Counted from the stretch's first letter, positions 33,477-48,151 are shown. The stretch: 64,000 nt of DNA from Cupriavidus sp. MP-37 (GCF_020618415.1 NZ_CP085344.1:1511001-1575000), one strand, 5' to 3'. Program-made: numbers and translations. The notes: a model not told the origin generated them from the sequence alone.

Positions 33477-35048
33477 TCAGCCGTGGCCGCCGCCGGCGTC
33501 GTCCTCGCGTGCCCAGTCGCGCGCGCGCTCGACGGCACGGTGCCAGCGCGCAAGCCGGTGGCCGCGCTGGTCGGCCGACAGGTTGGGCTCGAAGCGCCGC
33601 TCCACCTGCCATTGCTGCGCTATCTGCACCGGGTCGCTCCAGTAGCCGGTGGCCAGGCCGGCCAGGTAGGCGGCGCCCAGCGCGGTGGTCTCGGTCACGC
33701 GCGGGCGTACCACCGGGGTGCCGAGCAGGTCGGCCTGCATCTGCATCAGCAGGTCGCTGCGCGAAGCGCCGCCATCCACGCGCAGCTCGGCCAGCGCGAT
33801 GCCGGCGTCCTTCTGCATGGCCTCGAGCACGTCGACGCTTTGCAGCGCGATCGATTCCAGCGCCGCGCGCGCGATCTGCGGCCGGCCGGTGCCGCGCGTC
33901 ATGCCGACCAGCGTGCCGCGCGCAAAGGCGTCCCAGTGCGGCGCGCCCAGCCCGGCAAAGGCCGGCACCAGCACCACGCCGCCGCTGTCGTCGCACTGGC
34001 GCGCCAGCGCCTCGGCCTCGGGCGCGCTCTGGATGATCTTGAGGCCGTCGCGCAGCCACTGGATGGTGGCGCCGCCCATGAACACGCCGCCTTCCAGGCA
34101 ATACTGGGTCTGGCCGCGGTATTGCCAGCCGATGGTGGTCAGCAGCCGGTTGCGCGAGGCGACCGGCTGCGCCCCGGTATTCATCAGCAGGAAGCAGCCG
34201 GTGCCGTAGGTGTTCTTGGCCATGCCCGGCACCAGGCAGGCCTGGCCGAAGGTGGCGGCCTGCTGGTCGCCGGCGATGCCGGCAATCGGGATCGGCATGC
34301 CGAACAGCCGCGCCGCGGTGCGCGCGACCTCGCCGCTGGAGGGCACCACCTCGGGCAGCAGCGCGTGCGGGATGTCGAGCAGCGCCAGCAGCGCGTCGTC
34401 CCACTCGAAGCTGTGGATGTTGAACAGCATCGTGCGCGAGGCGTTGGAGACGTCGGTGACATGGCGCGCGCCGTCGGTCAGTTGCCAGATCAGCCAGCTG
34501 TCGACGGTGCCGAAGGCGAGCTCGCCGCGCTGCGCCCGCTCCCGCGCGCCTTCGATGTTGTCCAGCATCCAGCGCAGCTTGGTGCCGGAAAAATAGGCAT
34601 CGATGACCAGGCCGGTCTTCTCGCGGAACAGCTCGCCGTGGCCTGCGGCCTGCAGCGCCTCGCACATCGGCGCGGTGCGGCGGTCTTGCCAGACCAGCGC
34701 GCGGCCGACCGGCTCGCCGGTCTTGCGGTCCCACAGCACGGTGGTCTCGCGCTGGTTGGTGATGCCGATCGCGCGCACCTGCGCGGCGCTGATGCCGGCG
34801 TCGGCCAGCACCGTGTGCGCCACCGCCAGCTGCGTCTGCCAGATCTCGTAGGGATCGTGCTCGACATGGCCGGGATGTGGGTAATATTGGCGGAACTCGC
34901 GCTGCGCCAGGCGCACCACGTTGCCCGCATGGTCGAACAGGATGGCGCGCGAGCTGCTGGTGCCCTGGTCGAGCGCCAGCACGTATTGCGGCTTGGCGGG
35001 AAGCTGGGACTGGGCAGGGCGCTGGTCCTGCGCGGCTGGCTGGTTCAT
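33477..35048 (-). CDS. glpK: glycerol kinase
   Basis: Phosphorylates glycerol to glycerol-3-phosphate. 523 residues; FGGY kinase family. ATP/substrate landmarks: [84 protein letters not shown], and [16 protein letters not shown] 17-residue Gln/Pro-rich leader precedes the usual start. First gene of glpK-glpD; divergent from a NUDIX gene with about 50 nt between starts, so promoters must overlap one of the coding regions. Probably controlled by the GlpR encoded at 37.2 kb. Confidence 0.96.
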   Translation of the reverse strand: MNQPAAQDQRPAQSQLPAKPQYVLALDQGTSSSRAILFDHAGNVVRLAQREFRQYYPHPGHVEHDPYEIWQTQLAVAHTVLADAGISAAQVRAIGITNQRETTVLWDRKTGEPVGRALVWQDRRTAPMCEALQAAGHGELFREKTGLVIDAYFSGTKLRWMLDNIEGARERAQRGELAFGTVDSWLIWQLTDGARHVTDVSNASRTMLFNIHSFEWDDALLALLDIPHALLPEVVPSSGEVARTAARLFGMPIPIAGIAGDQQAATFGQACLVPGMAKNTYGTGCFLLMNTGAQPVASRNRLLTTIGWQYRGQTQYCLEGGVFMGGATIQWLRDGLKIIQSAPEAEALARQCDDSGGVVLVPAFAGLGAPHWDAFARGTLVGMTRGTGRPQIARAALESIALQSVDVLEAMQKDAGIALAELRVDGGASRSDLLMQMQADLLGTPVVRPRVTETTALGAAYLAGLATGYWSDPVQIAQQWQVERRFEPNLSADQRGHRLARWHRAVERARDWAREDDAGGGHG

Positions 35049-35098
35049 GCGATCGATCCTGACAATGACAATGCGCGCCGGCGCGGCCGGTGCATGGA

Positions 35099-35980
35099 AT
35101 GCTGATGGCTGAAATGTTTTCTTTGCCGGCCGCCGAGGTCACGGCACGGATCGCCGCCTCGCTGGCGGCCCGCAGCGGCTTCGATGCCGCCGCCAAGCTG
35201 CGCCTGATGGCCGGTGGCCGGCAGGTCGGCTGGCTGCCGCGCGCGCATGCCGGCATCCTGCGCGGCCTCGGCGCCGTGCTGGGCCCGGAGCAGGCGCTCG
35301 CCGACGGCTCCGCGGCCGTGGCGCTGCTGCCTGGCTGCGACGATTTCGACGCGCGCAGCGCCGCGCTGCAGGCGCTGTCCCGCCAGCTGGCCGACGCCGG
35401 CCATGTGCGCGGCTGGCGCGATGAGTTGTTCGCGGTCACCCCCGCGCTGGACGCGCCCGCGGTCGCGGTGGTCGAGCGCGCCGCCGCCCGCTTCCTGGGG
35501 CTGCTGACCTTTGCCTCGCACATGAACGGCATCGTCGACGGCGGGGCGGGCAACCCGCCGGCGCTGTGGATCTCGCGCCGCAGCCCGGCCAAGGCCGTCG
35601 ACCCCGGCATGTGGGACAACCTGGTCGCCGGCGGCATGCCCCATGGCAGCGATCCGCTGGCGACGCTGGTGCGCGAGTGCGAGGAAGAGTCCGGCATCCC
35701 GCCCGAACTGGCGCGGGGCGTGCAGGCGCACGGCATGATCGAGGTGCTGCGCGACCTGCCCGAAGGCGTGCAGTGGGAGCAGGTCTACGTCTACGACCTG
35801 CTGCTGCCGCCGGACTTCATTCCGCACAACCGGGACGGCGAAGTCAGCGAGCACCGGCGCGTTGAGGTGGCGCCATTGCTTGCTATCATGTCGGCCGGCG
35901 CCATGACGGTCGATGCGACACTGGTGACGCTGGATGCGCTTGGGCGGCGCGGCTGGTTCAACCCCGGCCGCCACGAATGA
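35099..35980 (+). CDS. NUDIX hydrolase with DUF4743 N-terminal domain
   Basis: About 293 residues. The C-terminal half is a NUDIX fold with box [22 protein letters not shown], where the catalytic REXXEE glutamates are present but the usual glutamate before the Ala is replaced by Asp-Pro, as in the Tnr3-like (thiamin pyrophosphokinase-associated) group. The N-terminal half is the DUF4743 region. Substrate is unknown; oxidised thiamin diphosphates are known for the yeast and plant relatives. Possible starts: GTG 35090, ATG 35099, ATG 35105. Divergent from glpK. Confidence 0.82.
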   Translation: MLMAEMFSLPAAEVTARIAASLAARSGFDAAAKLRLMAGGRQVGWLPRAHAGILRGLGAVLGPEQALADGSAAVALLPGCDDFDARSAALQALSRQLADAGHVRGWRDELFAVTPALDAPAVAVVERAAARFLGLLTFASHMNGIVDGGAGNPPALWISRRSPAKAVDPGMWDNLVAGGMPHGSDPLATLVRECEEESGIPPELARGVQAHGMIEVLRDLPEGVQWEQVYVYDLLLPPDFIPHNRDGEVSEHRRVEVAPLLAIMSAGAMTVDATLVTLDALGRRGWFNPGRHE

Positions 35981-36020
35981 GCCGCCGCGGCGACCCTCGC
36001 GGCTTGCCGCGGCAGTGTCC

Positions 36021-36055
36021 GCCCCATTGCCCGCCCCATTGCCCGCCCCATTGCC
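36021..36055 (+). repeat. 12-nt tandem repeat, three units
   Basis: GCCCCATTGCCC repeated at 36021-36032, 36033-36044 and 36045-36055 (last unit short by one) in the gap between the NUDIX gene and purU. Confidence 0.85.
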
Positions 36056-36124
36056 TGTGTTACTGACCGAGCCCCCCTGGCTTTCCCGGCCCTGCGCCGC
36101 GCCACCCCGACAGAACCACACACC

Positions 36125-36991
36125 ATGAGCAACACCGGATTCATCCTGACTCTCTCGTGCCCTGACCAGCCGGGCATCGTCCACGCCGTCTCGGGCCTGC
36201 TGTTCCAGCACGGCTGCAATATCGTCGATTCCGACCAGTACGGTGACGAGTACGCCGGCCGCTTCTTCATGCGAGTGCATTTCACCCCGGCCGCCGGTGG
36301 TCCCGACCTCGCCACGCTGAAGGCTGCGTTCGCGCCGGTGGGCGACCAGTTCGGCATGCAATGGGAGCTGAACGATGCCGCGGTGAAGCCGCGCGTGATG
36401 ATCATGGTGTCGAAGATCGGCCACTGCCTGAACGACCTGCTGTTCCGGGCCAAGGCGGGCGGGCTGCCGGTCGAGATCGCGGCCATCGTCTCCAACCACC
36501 GCGACTTCTACCAGCTGGCGGCTTCGTACGACGTGCCGTTCTTCCACCTGCCGCTGATGAACGCGTCGGCGGAGCAGAAGGCCGCGCAGGAAGCGCGCGT
36601 GTTCGACGTGGTGCAGGAGCAGAAGATCGACCTGGTAGTGCTGGCGCGCTACATGCAGGTGCTGTCCGACGACCTGTCCCGCAAGCTGGCCGGCCGCGCG
36701 ATCAATATCCACCATTCGTTCCTGCCCAGCTTCAAGGGCGCCAAGCCGTACTACCAGGCGCATGACCGCGGCGTGAAGCTGATCGGCGCCACCGCGCACT
36801 ACGTTACCGCCGACCTCGACGAAGGCCCGATCATCGAGCAGGAGATCGAGCGCGTGGACCACAGCATGGACCCCGACCAGCTCACCGCCGTCGGCCGCGA
36901 CGTCGAATGCGTGGCGCTGGCGCGCGCGGTCAAGTGGCATGCCGAACACCGCATCCTGCTGAACGGCCACAAGACCGTGGTGTTCAAGTAA
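36125..36991 (+). CDS. purU: formyltetrahydrofolate deformylase
   Basis: Hydrolyses 10-formyl-THF to formate and THF, balancing one-carbon pools. 288 residues: an N-terminal ACT domain (ILTLSCPDQPGIVHAVSGLL, about 6-85) and a formyltransferase-like domain (about 90-285) with the catalytic region INIHHSFLPSFKGAKPY and the conserved Asp in TADLDEGPIIEQ. Length and the ACT-catalytic fusion are typical of PurU. No operon partner; a dispersed repeat follows. Confidence 0.95.
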   Translation: MSNTGFILTLSCPDQPGIVHAVSGLLFQHGCNIVDSDQYGDEYAGRFFMRVHFTPAAGGPDLATLKAAFAPVGDQFGMQWELNDAAVKPRVMIMVSKIGHCLNDLLFRAKAGGLPVEIAAIVSNHRDFYQLAASYDVPFFHLPLMNASAEQKAAQEARVFDVVQEQKIDLVVLARYMQVLSDDLSRKLAGRAINIHHSFLPSFKGAKPYYQAHDRGVKLIGATAHYVTADLDEGPIIEQEIERVDHSMDPDQLTAVGRDVECVALARAVKWHAEHRILLNGHKTVVFK

Positions 36992-37013
36992 GCCGTCGAA
37001 TTCCCGAAGTTTG

Positions 37014-37060
37014 GCTCCCCTCGCCCGCTTGCGGGAGAGGGGCCGGGGGAGAGGGCAGGC
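37014..37060. repeat. single GAGAGGGG palindromic repeat
   Basis: CTCCCCTCGCCCGCTTGCGG then GAGAGGGGCCGGGGGAGAGGGC: same family as the pairs at 15521-15648 and 44279-44405, but without an inverted partner here. Lies between convergent purU and glpR. Confidence 0.8.
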
Positions 37061-37160
37061 CTGTCGCGTAGCCGACGCGGCATGCCACGCCCCGCCAACC
37101 GCCATCAACACCAGCCCAGCTCCCGCCAGTGCAGAAGCAGCGGCCGCACGGCCGGCGCAT

Positions 37161-37931
37161 TCACTCCCGCTCCGCCACCACACACTTCACCCCACTGTCG
37201 GCCAGGATCTGGTCGAACGGCGCCGCCAGCGGCTCATCCGTAAACAGCCGGTCGACCTGCGATACATGCGCCAGCTCCACCATGGCCTGGCGGTTGAACT
37301 TGCTGGTGTCCGCCGCCAGCCAGACCTCGCGTGAATGCTCGATGATGGTCCGCGCCACCTTGACCTCGCGGAAGTCGTAGTCGCGCAGCGTGCCGTCGGC
37401 CTCGATGCCCGAGATGCCGATCAGCCCGATATCGACCTTGAACTGGCGGATGAACTCGACCGTGGCCTCGCCGACGATGCCGCGGTCGCGCGAGCGCAGC
37501 ACGCCGCCGGCGACGATGACTTCGCAGTCGGGGTTGTCGGCGAGGATATTGGCGACGTTCAGGTTGTTGGTGATCACGCGCAGGCCGCGATGGTGCACCA
37601 GCGCGCGCGCGATCTCTTCCACCGTGGTGCCGATATTCAGGATCAGCGAGCAGCCTTCCGGAACTGCCGCCGCCACCGCGCGCGCGATGCGTGCCTTGCC
37701 CTCGGCGTTGAGCACCTGCCGCTGCCGGTAGGCAATGTTCTCGGTGGTGGAGTCTTCCACCCGCACCCCGCCATGAAAGCGCGCCAGCATGCCGTTCTCG
37801 GCCAGCAGGTTGACATCGCGGCGCACCGTCTGGAGCGTGACGCCGAACTTGCGCGCAAGTTCGTCGATGGAGGCAAAGCCCTGGGTGCGGACTTCTTCGA
37901 GCAGGGCCGTCTGGCGGGGATTCAGGGTCAT
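37161..37931 (-). CDS. glpR: DeoR-family repressor of glycerol genes
   Basis: 256-residue DeoR regulator. N-terminal HTH (LNPRQTALLEEVRTQGFASI, LARKFGVTLQTVRRDVNLL, LARFHGGV) and a C-terminal phosphosugar-sensing domain with ILNIGTTVEEIARAL, ITNNLNVANILADN and the late LAADTSKFNR. In homologues glycerol-3-phosphate releases the repressor. It is divergent from the glycerol ABC importer and near glpK/glpD, so it likely controls all three units. AAAACGA-type operators occur in the 150-nt shared region. Confidence 0.92.
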   Translation of the reverse strand: MTLNPRQTALLEEVRTQGFASIDELARKFGVTLQTVRRDVNLLAENGMLARFHGGVRVEDSTTENIAYRQRQVLNAEGKARIARAVAAAVPEGCSLILNIGTTVEEIARALVHHRGLRVITNNLNVANILADNPDCEVIVAGGVLRSRDRGIVGEATVEFIRQFKVDIGLIGISGIEADGTLRDYDFREVKVARTIIEHSREVWLAADTSKFNRQAMVELAHVSQVDRLFTDEPLAAPFDQILADSGVKCVVAERE

Positions 37932-37953
37932 GCGGGGATTCTAGTTCAAACAC

Positions 37954-38012
37954 AAACGAAAACAAATGATGCGGTGCACTATTGTTTTCTGTTCGTTTTG
38001 TTGCTAAAACGA
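37954..38012. promoter_or_regulatory. candidate GlpR operators
   Basis: AAACGAAAACAA (37954-37965), TTGTTTTCTGTTCG and the perfect inverted repeat TCGTTTT-GTTGCT-AAAACGA (37993-37999 with 38006-38012), all within 60 nt of an otherwise GC-rich region between glpR and glpS. Repeats of TTTCGTTT are typical of DeoR-type operators. Confidence 0.6.
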
Positions 38013-38087
38013 GCGTTAAGCCAAGATTGGTGCGCCTGCATCGAGCGCAAGCCGTGATGCCGGCAGCATATCGAACATGGAGACCGG

Positions 38088-39209
<1,122 letters not shown>

Positions 39210-39210
39210 G

Positions 39211-41190
<1,980 letters not shown>

Positions 41191-41198
<8 letters not shown>

Positions 41199-42057
41199 GA
41201 TCTCTTCGGCAGTCCCTGCGGTGATCCCCACCGCAATCCCCGCGCAGGCCAACCGCGCCGCCTGGTGGCGCGCCGGTTTCCTGCTGGCCTACCTGGTGTT
41301 CGCGATCGTGCCGATCTACTGGATGGTCAATATGTCGTTCAAGACCAACGAGGAGATCGTGTCGACGCTGTCGCTGTGGCCGGGGCAGTTCACGCTGGAG
41401 CACTACAAGACCATCTTCACCGATCCGTCGTGGTATTCGGGCTACGTCAACTCGATGATCTACGTGGCGATGAACACCGTGATCTCGATCGGCGTGGCGC
41501 TGCCGGCCGCCTATGCCTTCTCGCGCTACCAGTTCATCGGCGACAAGCACGTGTTCTTCTGGCTGCTGACCAACCGCATGACGCCGCCGGCGGTGTTCCT
41601 GCTGCCGTTCTTCCAGCTCTACAGCACCATCGGCCTGATGGATACGCACCTGGGCGTGGCGCTGGCGCACCTGGTCTTCAACGTGCCGCTGGCGGTGTGG
41701 ATCCTGGAGGGCTTCATGTCGGGCGTGCCGCGCGAGATCGACGAGACCGCCTATGTCGACGGCTACTCGTTCCCGCGTTTCTTCCTGACCATCTTCCTGC
41801 CGCTGATCAAGGCCGGCGTGGGCGTGGCCGCATTCTTCTGCTTCATGTTCAGCTGGGTCGAGCTGCTGCTGGCGCGCACGCTGACCTCGGTCAACGCCAA
41901 GCCCATCGTCGCCACCATGACGCGCACGGTGTCGGCGTCGGGCATGGACTGGGGCGTGCTGGCCGCGGCCGGCGTGCTGACCATCGTGCCCGGCGGCATC
42001 GTGATCTGGTTCGTGCGGCACTACATCGCGAAGGGCTTCGCGATGGGCCGCGTTTAA
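41191..42057 (+). CDS. glpQ: glycerol ABC importer permease GlpQ
   Basis: 288-residue MalG-type permease, six hydrophobic segments. EAA loop: EIDETAYVDGYSFPRFFLTI. N-terminal cytosolic stretch of about 25 residues. Overlaps glpP by 8 nt. Forms the membrane channel together with GlpP. Confidence 0.9.
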
Positions 42058-42081
42058 CCCAAGCCCCTGGAGACGGCGCCA

Positions 42082-42390
42082 ATGCTGAACTGGATGGTAT
42101 GGACCACACCGGTGGCGGTGTTCTTTGGCTGCATCGTGGTGATGCTGGTCGGCATGACGATCCTGGAAATCCGTTCGCCGTCGGTGCTGCGCAAGGGCTT
42201 CCTGCCGATCGCCACCACCCGCGGCGACCGGCTCTTTATCGGGCTGATGTGCGCGGCGTGGATCAACCTGGCGTGGGTCGGGCTGGGCGAGAAGGTCGCC
42301 GCCTGGCTGGCACTGCCGGAAGAGCCGTCGGTGTGGATCAGCTTCGCGGCATCGATGCTGGTGCTGGCGCTGATCCTGCGCAAGGGCTAG
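42082..42390 (+). CDS. glpU: DUF2160 small membrane protein GlpU
   Basis: 102-residue membrane protein with three hydrophobic segments (about 5-28, 50-70 and 78-98). Matches DUF2160, a family found almost only in glycerol ABC operons between the permeases and the binding protein. No enzymatic motif; it may assist the permease. Position and size support the glpU assignment. Confidence 0.82.
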   Translation: MLNWMVWTTPVAVFFGCIVVMLVGMTILEIRSPSVLRKGFLPIATTRGDRLFIGLMCAAWINLAWVGLGEKVAAWLALPEEPSVWISFAASMLVLALILRKG

Positions 42391-42499
42391 CTGCGCGCCG
42401 GCCGGCATTAATACGCATGAACGGGAAACGCGGCTTGTCCCCACCCCGGGGCCGCCACCCAGACCACAACCGGGGCAGGGGATTCTTGAGGAGACACCG

Positions 42500-44239
<1,740 letters not shown>

Positions 44240-44278
44240 GGGGTTTGAGGTGCCGGCAATGAACGCACACTCCCGGTT

Positions 44279-44405
44279 TGCTCCCCTCTCCCGCTTGCGG
44301 GAGAGGGGCAGGGGGTGAGGGCAGGCGGTGGCATACCGACACGTCTTGCCTGGTTGATACATCCGCCCTCACCCCAGCCCTCTCCCGCAAGCGGGAGAGG
44401 GAGCA
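44279..44405. repeat. inverted pair of GAGAGGGG palindromic repeats
   Basis: Unit A about 44279-44328, unit B about 44363-44405, inverted to each other, each with CTCTCCCGC-TT-GCGGGAGAG as core. Sits between the convergent glpV and the diguanylate cyclase and may terminate both. Confidence 0.87.
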
Positions 44406-44437
44406 CCCAATGGGTCGTTTGGGGCCGGACGTCGGAG

Positions 44438-46438
44438 CTAGCATTTTTGCGCTGCCAGGTCGGACGGCGCTACCCTATCCGTCACCTGCGCGGCATAGCG
44501 CGCCTTGCCGTGCCGCTTGGCTTGATACAGCGCCATGTCGGCGTGCAGGAACAGTTCGCTCACGGTCATGGCGTGCCGCGCATCGCGCAGCGCCGCGCCG
44601 ACGCTGGCCGACGCCGCCAGCGATCGGCCATCGATCACGAAAGGCATGCGCGCGGCCTGCACGATGGTGTTGGCCACGGATGCCATGGCATGGCGGTCCG
44701 CAATGCCATCCAGGATCACCGCAAACTCGTCGCCGCCGATGCGCGCAACGGCATCGCCCTTGCGCACGCAGGCACGCAGGCGCTGCGCGAACGCCACCAG
44801 CAACTGGTCGCCGATGGCGTGGCCATGGTTGTCGTTGATCGCCTTGAAGTCGTCCAGGTCCACCAGCAGCAGCGCCAGCGGGCACGCGCTCGCGCCGGCG
44901 CGGGCCATGGCCTCGGCCAGGCGCCGGTCGAAGCCCTTGCGGTTGAGCAGGCCGGTCAGGTAGTCGGAGACGGTCTGAGCTTCCAGGCTGCGCAGCTTTT
45001 CGCGCTCGTGCGTGACATTGCGCCCGAACATATGCAGGCCGACCACGGTGTCCTGGGCATCGTTCCACGCCGGCTGGCAGGTGATCTCGATGCATTCGGT
45101 GCCGTCCGCGCTTTCGCGGGTAAAGGTCACGGCCTGGCCGGTGCCGGCTTGCTGCAGGTAGGGCTGGCATGCCAGGTATTCCTGCGTGCCCCACAGCTCG
45201 CGCAGCGACAGCCCCACGATCTGCTGCGCCGGCAAGCCGTAGCGCCGTGCATACGCCTGGTTGACGAAGACATAGCGCTGCTGCACGTCGATGAACGAGA
45301 TAAAGTCCGGCACATGGTTGGCAATCGCCTCGATGCGCTTCTCGCTGGCGGCGGCGCGGTCCTTGGCGGCCTGCAGCGCGGCCTCGCGCTCCGACAGCCG
45401 GGCCACGACCTCGGCGAAGCTCGACGCCAGTTCGCCGATCTCGTCGGCACGGCCGACCGGCAGGTCCGCCACCGCTTTCGGGTCGGTGCCGAGCTGGCGC
45501 ACCGCGCGGTGCAGCCGCTGCAGCGGCGCCAGCAGCCGCCACATCACCAGCCACATCAGCGCGGCCGCGATCACCATGGTGATCGCGCCCATCGCGAGGG
45601 TGCGCTGGCGCACCGAGATCAGCGGCGCATAGGCTTCGGCCGCGGGCAGGACCGCCACCACCTCCCAGCCGTTGGCGGCCAGCAGGTAGCGTGCGACGAT
45701 CGGCTGGGTCGGCGTCACGACTTCCAGCAGCGCGGGCGGCTGCTCGGCGCCGCAGGCTTCGCCGACGGCGCGCGCCGGTGCCAGCACGCGCGACACGTCC
45801 GCATGCATCGCATAGCGGGGGGTGCTGCCCGAGGACACCAGGCAAAAGCTGCCGGTGGTGCCCACCCGGCTGTGCGCCAGTTCGCGCAGGAAGTTGCTGT
45901 CCGCCAGGTTCAGCACGCCGCCGACCACGCCGCGCAGTTCGCCGGCGGGTCCCCGCATCGGCACCGCCAGCACCACGCCCGGTGCGTTGGTCTGCCTGCC
46001 CTGGATCAGGTCCGACACCGCGAACGACTGCCCCTGCAGCACATCGCGGAAATAGTCGCGGTCGTTCACGCGCAGGCGCACGCCATCCGGCACGGCGGTG
46101 CTGAAGGTCAGTTCGCCGTCCGGCGAGGCCAGGAAAACGGCATTGAAGGTCTCGGGAATTTCCACCAGCCCCTCCGCCGCACGGCGCAAGTCGGCCGGCC
46201 GGGCGCCATGGAGGGCGGACAGCTGGCGCGCCACCCGGTGCAGCACGGCGGCGCGAGCCTGCAGCTTTTCATCGAGCTGCTCGGCGACCATCTTGACCAG
46301 CGTGTCCTGCTGCGACTGCAGCAGGTTCTTCAGGCTGTCATAGGCGTAATACTGGGCGTAGAGCACGCGCAGCACGATGATCAGCGTCACCACCCCGGCC
46401 GTGGCCAACGCCATCCGATACTTCAATGAGTGCTGCAT
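44438..46438 (-). CDS. Cache-HAMP-PAS-GGDEF membrane diguanylate cyclase
   Basis: 666-residue sensor enzyme making c-di-GMP, from ATG 46438 (a GTG at 46462 adds eight residues). Order: helix at about 8-28, periplasmic double-Cache-like domain (about 35-275, with RVNDRDYFRDVLQG typical of ligand-binding dCACHE), helix at about 285-305, HAMP (LLAPLQRLHRAVRQLGTD), PAS at about 370-490 (ISFIDVQQRYVFVNQAYARR), GGDEF at about 500-650. Active site GGDEF is intact and an RxxD inhibitory site (RKGD) precedes it by five residues. The ligand is unknown. Confidence 0.9.
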   Translation of the reverse strand: MQHSLKYRMALATAGVVTLIIVLRVLYAQYYAYDSLKNLLQSQQDTLVKMVAEQLDEKLQARAAVLHRVARQLSALHGARPADLRRAAEGLVEIPETFNAVFLASPDGELTFSTAVPDGVRLRVNDRDYFRDVLQGQSFAVSDLIQGRQTNAPGVVLAVPMRGPAGELRGVVGGVLNLADSNFLRELAHSRVGTTGSFCLVSSGSTPRYAMHADVSRVLAPARAVGEACGAEQPPALLEVVTPTQPIVARYLLAANGWEVVAVLPAAEAYAPLISVRQRTLAMGAITMVIAAALMWLVMWRLLAPLQRLHRAVRQLGTDPKAVADLPVGRADEIGELASSFAEVVARLSEREAALQAAKDRAAASEKRIEAIANHVPDFISFIDVQQRYVFVNQAYARRYGLPAQQIVGLSLRELWGTQEYLACQPYLQQAGTGQAVTFTRESADGTECIEITCQPAWNDAQDTVVGLHMFGRNVTHEREKLRSLEAQTVSDYLTGLLNRKGFDRRLAEAMARAGASACPLALLLVDLDDFKAINDNHGHAIGDQLLVAFAQRLRACVRKGDAVARIGGDEFAVILDGIADRHAMASVANTIVQAARMPFVIDGRSLAASASVGAALRDARHAMTVSELFLHADMALYQAKRHGKARYAAQVTDRVAPSDLAAQKC

Positions 46439-46520
46439 GATTGACTTCTTTCTGGTGCGCACTGACCCGATTCTTCTCGTCCCGGACCGGGGCTTGACTG
46501 GAACGCCAGTGACGGTGACG

Positions 46521-46537
46521 TGCTAAGAAGGTTAGCA
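46521..46537. promoter_or_regulatory. inverted repeat upstream of the diguanylate cyclase
   Basis: TGCTAA-GAAGG-TTAGCA, perfect 6-bp arms, about 85-100 nt upstream of the cyclase start, with TTGACT (46545-46540, minus strand) adjacent. Could be an operator; no partner -10 is clear. Confidence 0.35.
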
Positions 46538-46638
46538 GAAGTCAAGCGGCATTTCGAAACTGTTTGCAACAGCGGTGGAGTGCAGTTCCGGCAAGCTGAG
46601 GAGCTTGTGGAGGAGGTCGGGGAGCGGATCTGGAAATG

Positions 46639-46668
46639 AAAAAAGCCAGCGCGAGGCTGGCTTTTTGA
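46639..46668 (-). terminator. bidirectional terminator after tRNA-Val
   Basis: AAAAGCCAGC-GCGAG-GCTGGCTTTT with A/T runs on both sides, just past the tRNA 3' end on the minus strand. Confidence 0.88.
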
Positions 46669-46671
46669 AAC

Positions 46672-46746
46672 TGGTGGGTGGTACAGGGATTGAACCTGTG
46701 ACCCCTGCCGTGTGAAGGCAGTGCTCTACCGCTGAGCTAACCACCC
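46672..46746 (-). tRNA. tRNA-Val (CAC)
   Basis: 75 nt including encoded CCA on the minus strand. Acceptor GGGTGGT pairs with ACCACCC; anticodon loop TTCACAC gives CAC; T arm ACAGGTTCAATCCCTGT. Confidence 0.95.
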
Positions 46747-46787
46747 CTGTCTGCGTCGTCGTTGCCGTCGTGCAGCAGAGAAATGAG

Positions 46788-46816
46788 ATTATGCAGAGGT
46801 TCTTGTATCTTGTAAA
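46788..46816 (-). promoter_or_regulatory. sigma-70 promoter of tRNA-Val
   Basis: On the minus strand TTTACA (46816-46811), 17-nt spacer, CATAAT (46793-46788), within TGCATAATCTCATT, identical to the -10 context of the tRNA-Gly promoter at 3046. Confidence 0.72.
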
Positions 46817-46834
46817 GCCCTTTTTTGAACTTTC

Positions 46835-47575
46835 TTACGCTGCCAGCGTTCCCGGGGCTTCGGCAGGGTCTTCCCGCCATACCGTCTTGCCGCCGCTGGC
46901 CTTGTCGAGGCCCTTGATTATGGCCAGATGGGCCTGCTGTTCCTCATCGGTGGCGCGCAGTACCGGCAAGGTCAGCCGGGACAGGTCGGCGGTGGCGACC
47001 ACGCCGCCCTGGCCGCCGCTGCTGTCGAGCGTGTCGATCACCAGCGAATCCTGGCCGCGCGTCATCGCCAGGTAGACCTCGGCGAGCAGTTCGGCGTCCA
47101 GCAGCGCGCCGTGCAGCGTGCGGTGGGCGTTGCTGATGCCGAGGCGTTCGCACAGGGCATCGAGCGAGTTGCGCTTGCCGGGGAACATCTGGCGGGCTTC
47201 GCGCAAGGTATCGATCACGTTGCCGACATGCTGGCGGAACGGCGGCAGGCCCAGCAGCTGGAATTCCATGTCGAGGAAGCCCAGGTCGAACTGCGCGTTG
47301 TGGATGATCAGCTCGGCGTCCTGCACGAATTCGCGGATGTCGTCGACGACTTCGGCAAAGCGCGGCTTGTCGGCCAGGAATTCGACGGTGATGCCGTGCA
47401 CGGCGATCGCGCCCTCGTCGATATCGCGTTCCGGGTTGACGTAGAAGTGCAGGTGGCGTCCCGTCAGGCGGCGGTTCATCAGCTCGACGCAGCCGATTTC
47501 GATCAGGCGGTCGCCGGTGGCGGCATTCAGGCCGGTGGTTTCGGTATCGAGAACGATTTGTCGCATGGCGGGCAT
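46835..47575 (-). CDS. dnaQ: DNA polymerase III epsilon subunit (proofreading exonuclease)
   Basis: 246-residue 3'-5' exonuclease of the replicase core. Exo I motif QIVLDTETTGL (catalytic Asp and Glu), Exo II IHNAQFDLGFLD, Exo III HRTLHGALLDAELLAEVY. The C-terminal extension carries the polymerase-binding part. The second ATG at 47566 (MRQIVLDTE) is the more usual start. rnhA lies next on the same strand, 60 nt upstream; the dnaQ-rnhA neighbourhood is conserved. Confidence 0.95.
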   Translation of the reverse strand: MPAMRQIVLDTETTGLNAATGDRLIEIGCVELMNRRLTGRHLHFYVNPERDIDEGAIAVHGITVEFLADKPRFAEVVDDIREFVQDAELIIHNAQFDLGFLDMEFQLLGLPPFRQHVGNVIDTLREARQMFPGKRNSLDALCERLGISNAHRTLHGALLDAELLAEVYLAMTRGQDSLVIDTLDSSGGQGGVVATADLSRLTLPVLRATDEEQQAHLAIIKGLDKASGGKTVWREDPAEAPGTLAA

Positions 47576-47632
47576 TCTAGCGGAGCGGGGCGGGCGTTCC
47601 GCGCTTGTTGTTGGTGGTGAAGCGGGATCCGG

Positions 47633-48070
47633 TCAGCGGCCGATCGATTCGACGCCGCGGTTGGCCAGCGCGTCGGCGCGCTCATTGCCGGGGTGGCCGT
47701 TGTGGCCGCGCACCCAGTGCCACGAGATCTGGTGCGGTTGCGCCAGGGTGTCCAGCGCCTGCCACAGGTCGGCGTTCTTGACCGGCTTCTTGTCGGCGGT
47801 TTTCCAGCCGCGCGCCTTCCAGCCGGGCAGCCACTCGCTGATGCCTTTCTGCACGTACTGCGAGTCGGTATAGACGCGCACTACGCAGGGCCGCTTGAGC
47901 GCGCGCAGCGCTTCGATCACGGCGGTCATTTCCATGCGGTTGTTGGTGGTGTTCGGCTCGCCGCCGAACAGCTCTTTCTCGCTGGTGCCGGCGACCAGCA
48001 CTGCGCCCCAGCCGCCGCGGCCGGGATTGCCCTTGCAGGCGCCGTCGGAGTAGATCGTGACTTCTTGCAT
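47633..48070 (-). CDS. rnhA: ribonuclease HI
   Basis: Degrades RNA in RNA-DNA hybrids. 145 residues from ATG 48070. The four catalytic carboxylates are visible: Asp in [11 protein letters not shown], Glu in [12 protein letters not shown], Asp in VYTDSQYV and Asp in [11 protein letters not shown]. Between dnaQ and the methyltransferase gene, all on the minus strand. The longer frame to 48133 is an unlikely leader. Confidence 0.95.
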   Translation of the reverse strand: MQEVTIYSDGACKGNPGRGGWGAVLVAGTSEKELFGGEPNTTNNRMEMTAVIEALRALKRPCVVRVYTDSQYVQKGISEWLPGWKARGWKTADKKPVKNADLWQALDTLAQPHQISWHWVRGHNGHPGNERADALANRGVESIGR

Positions 48071-48151
48071 GTGATTCCGTGGTGGCCACCCGCGGGTCGG
48101 GTGGCGCATTGAGGGGCGGGACAGGTGGATCACCCGCGCGGCCGGGCCGCG

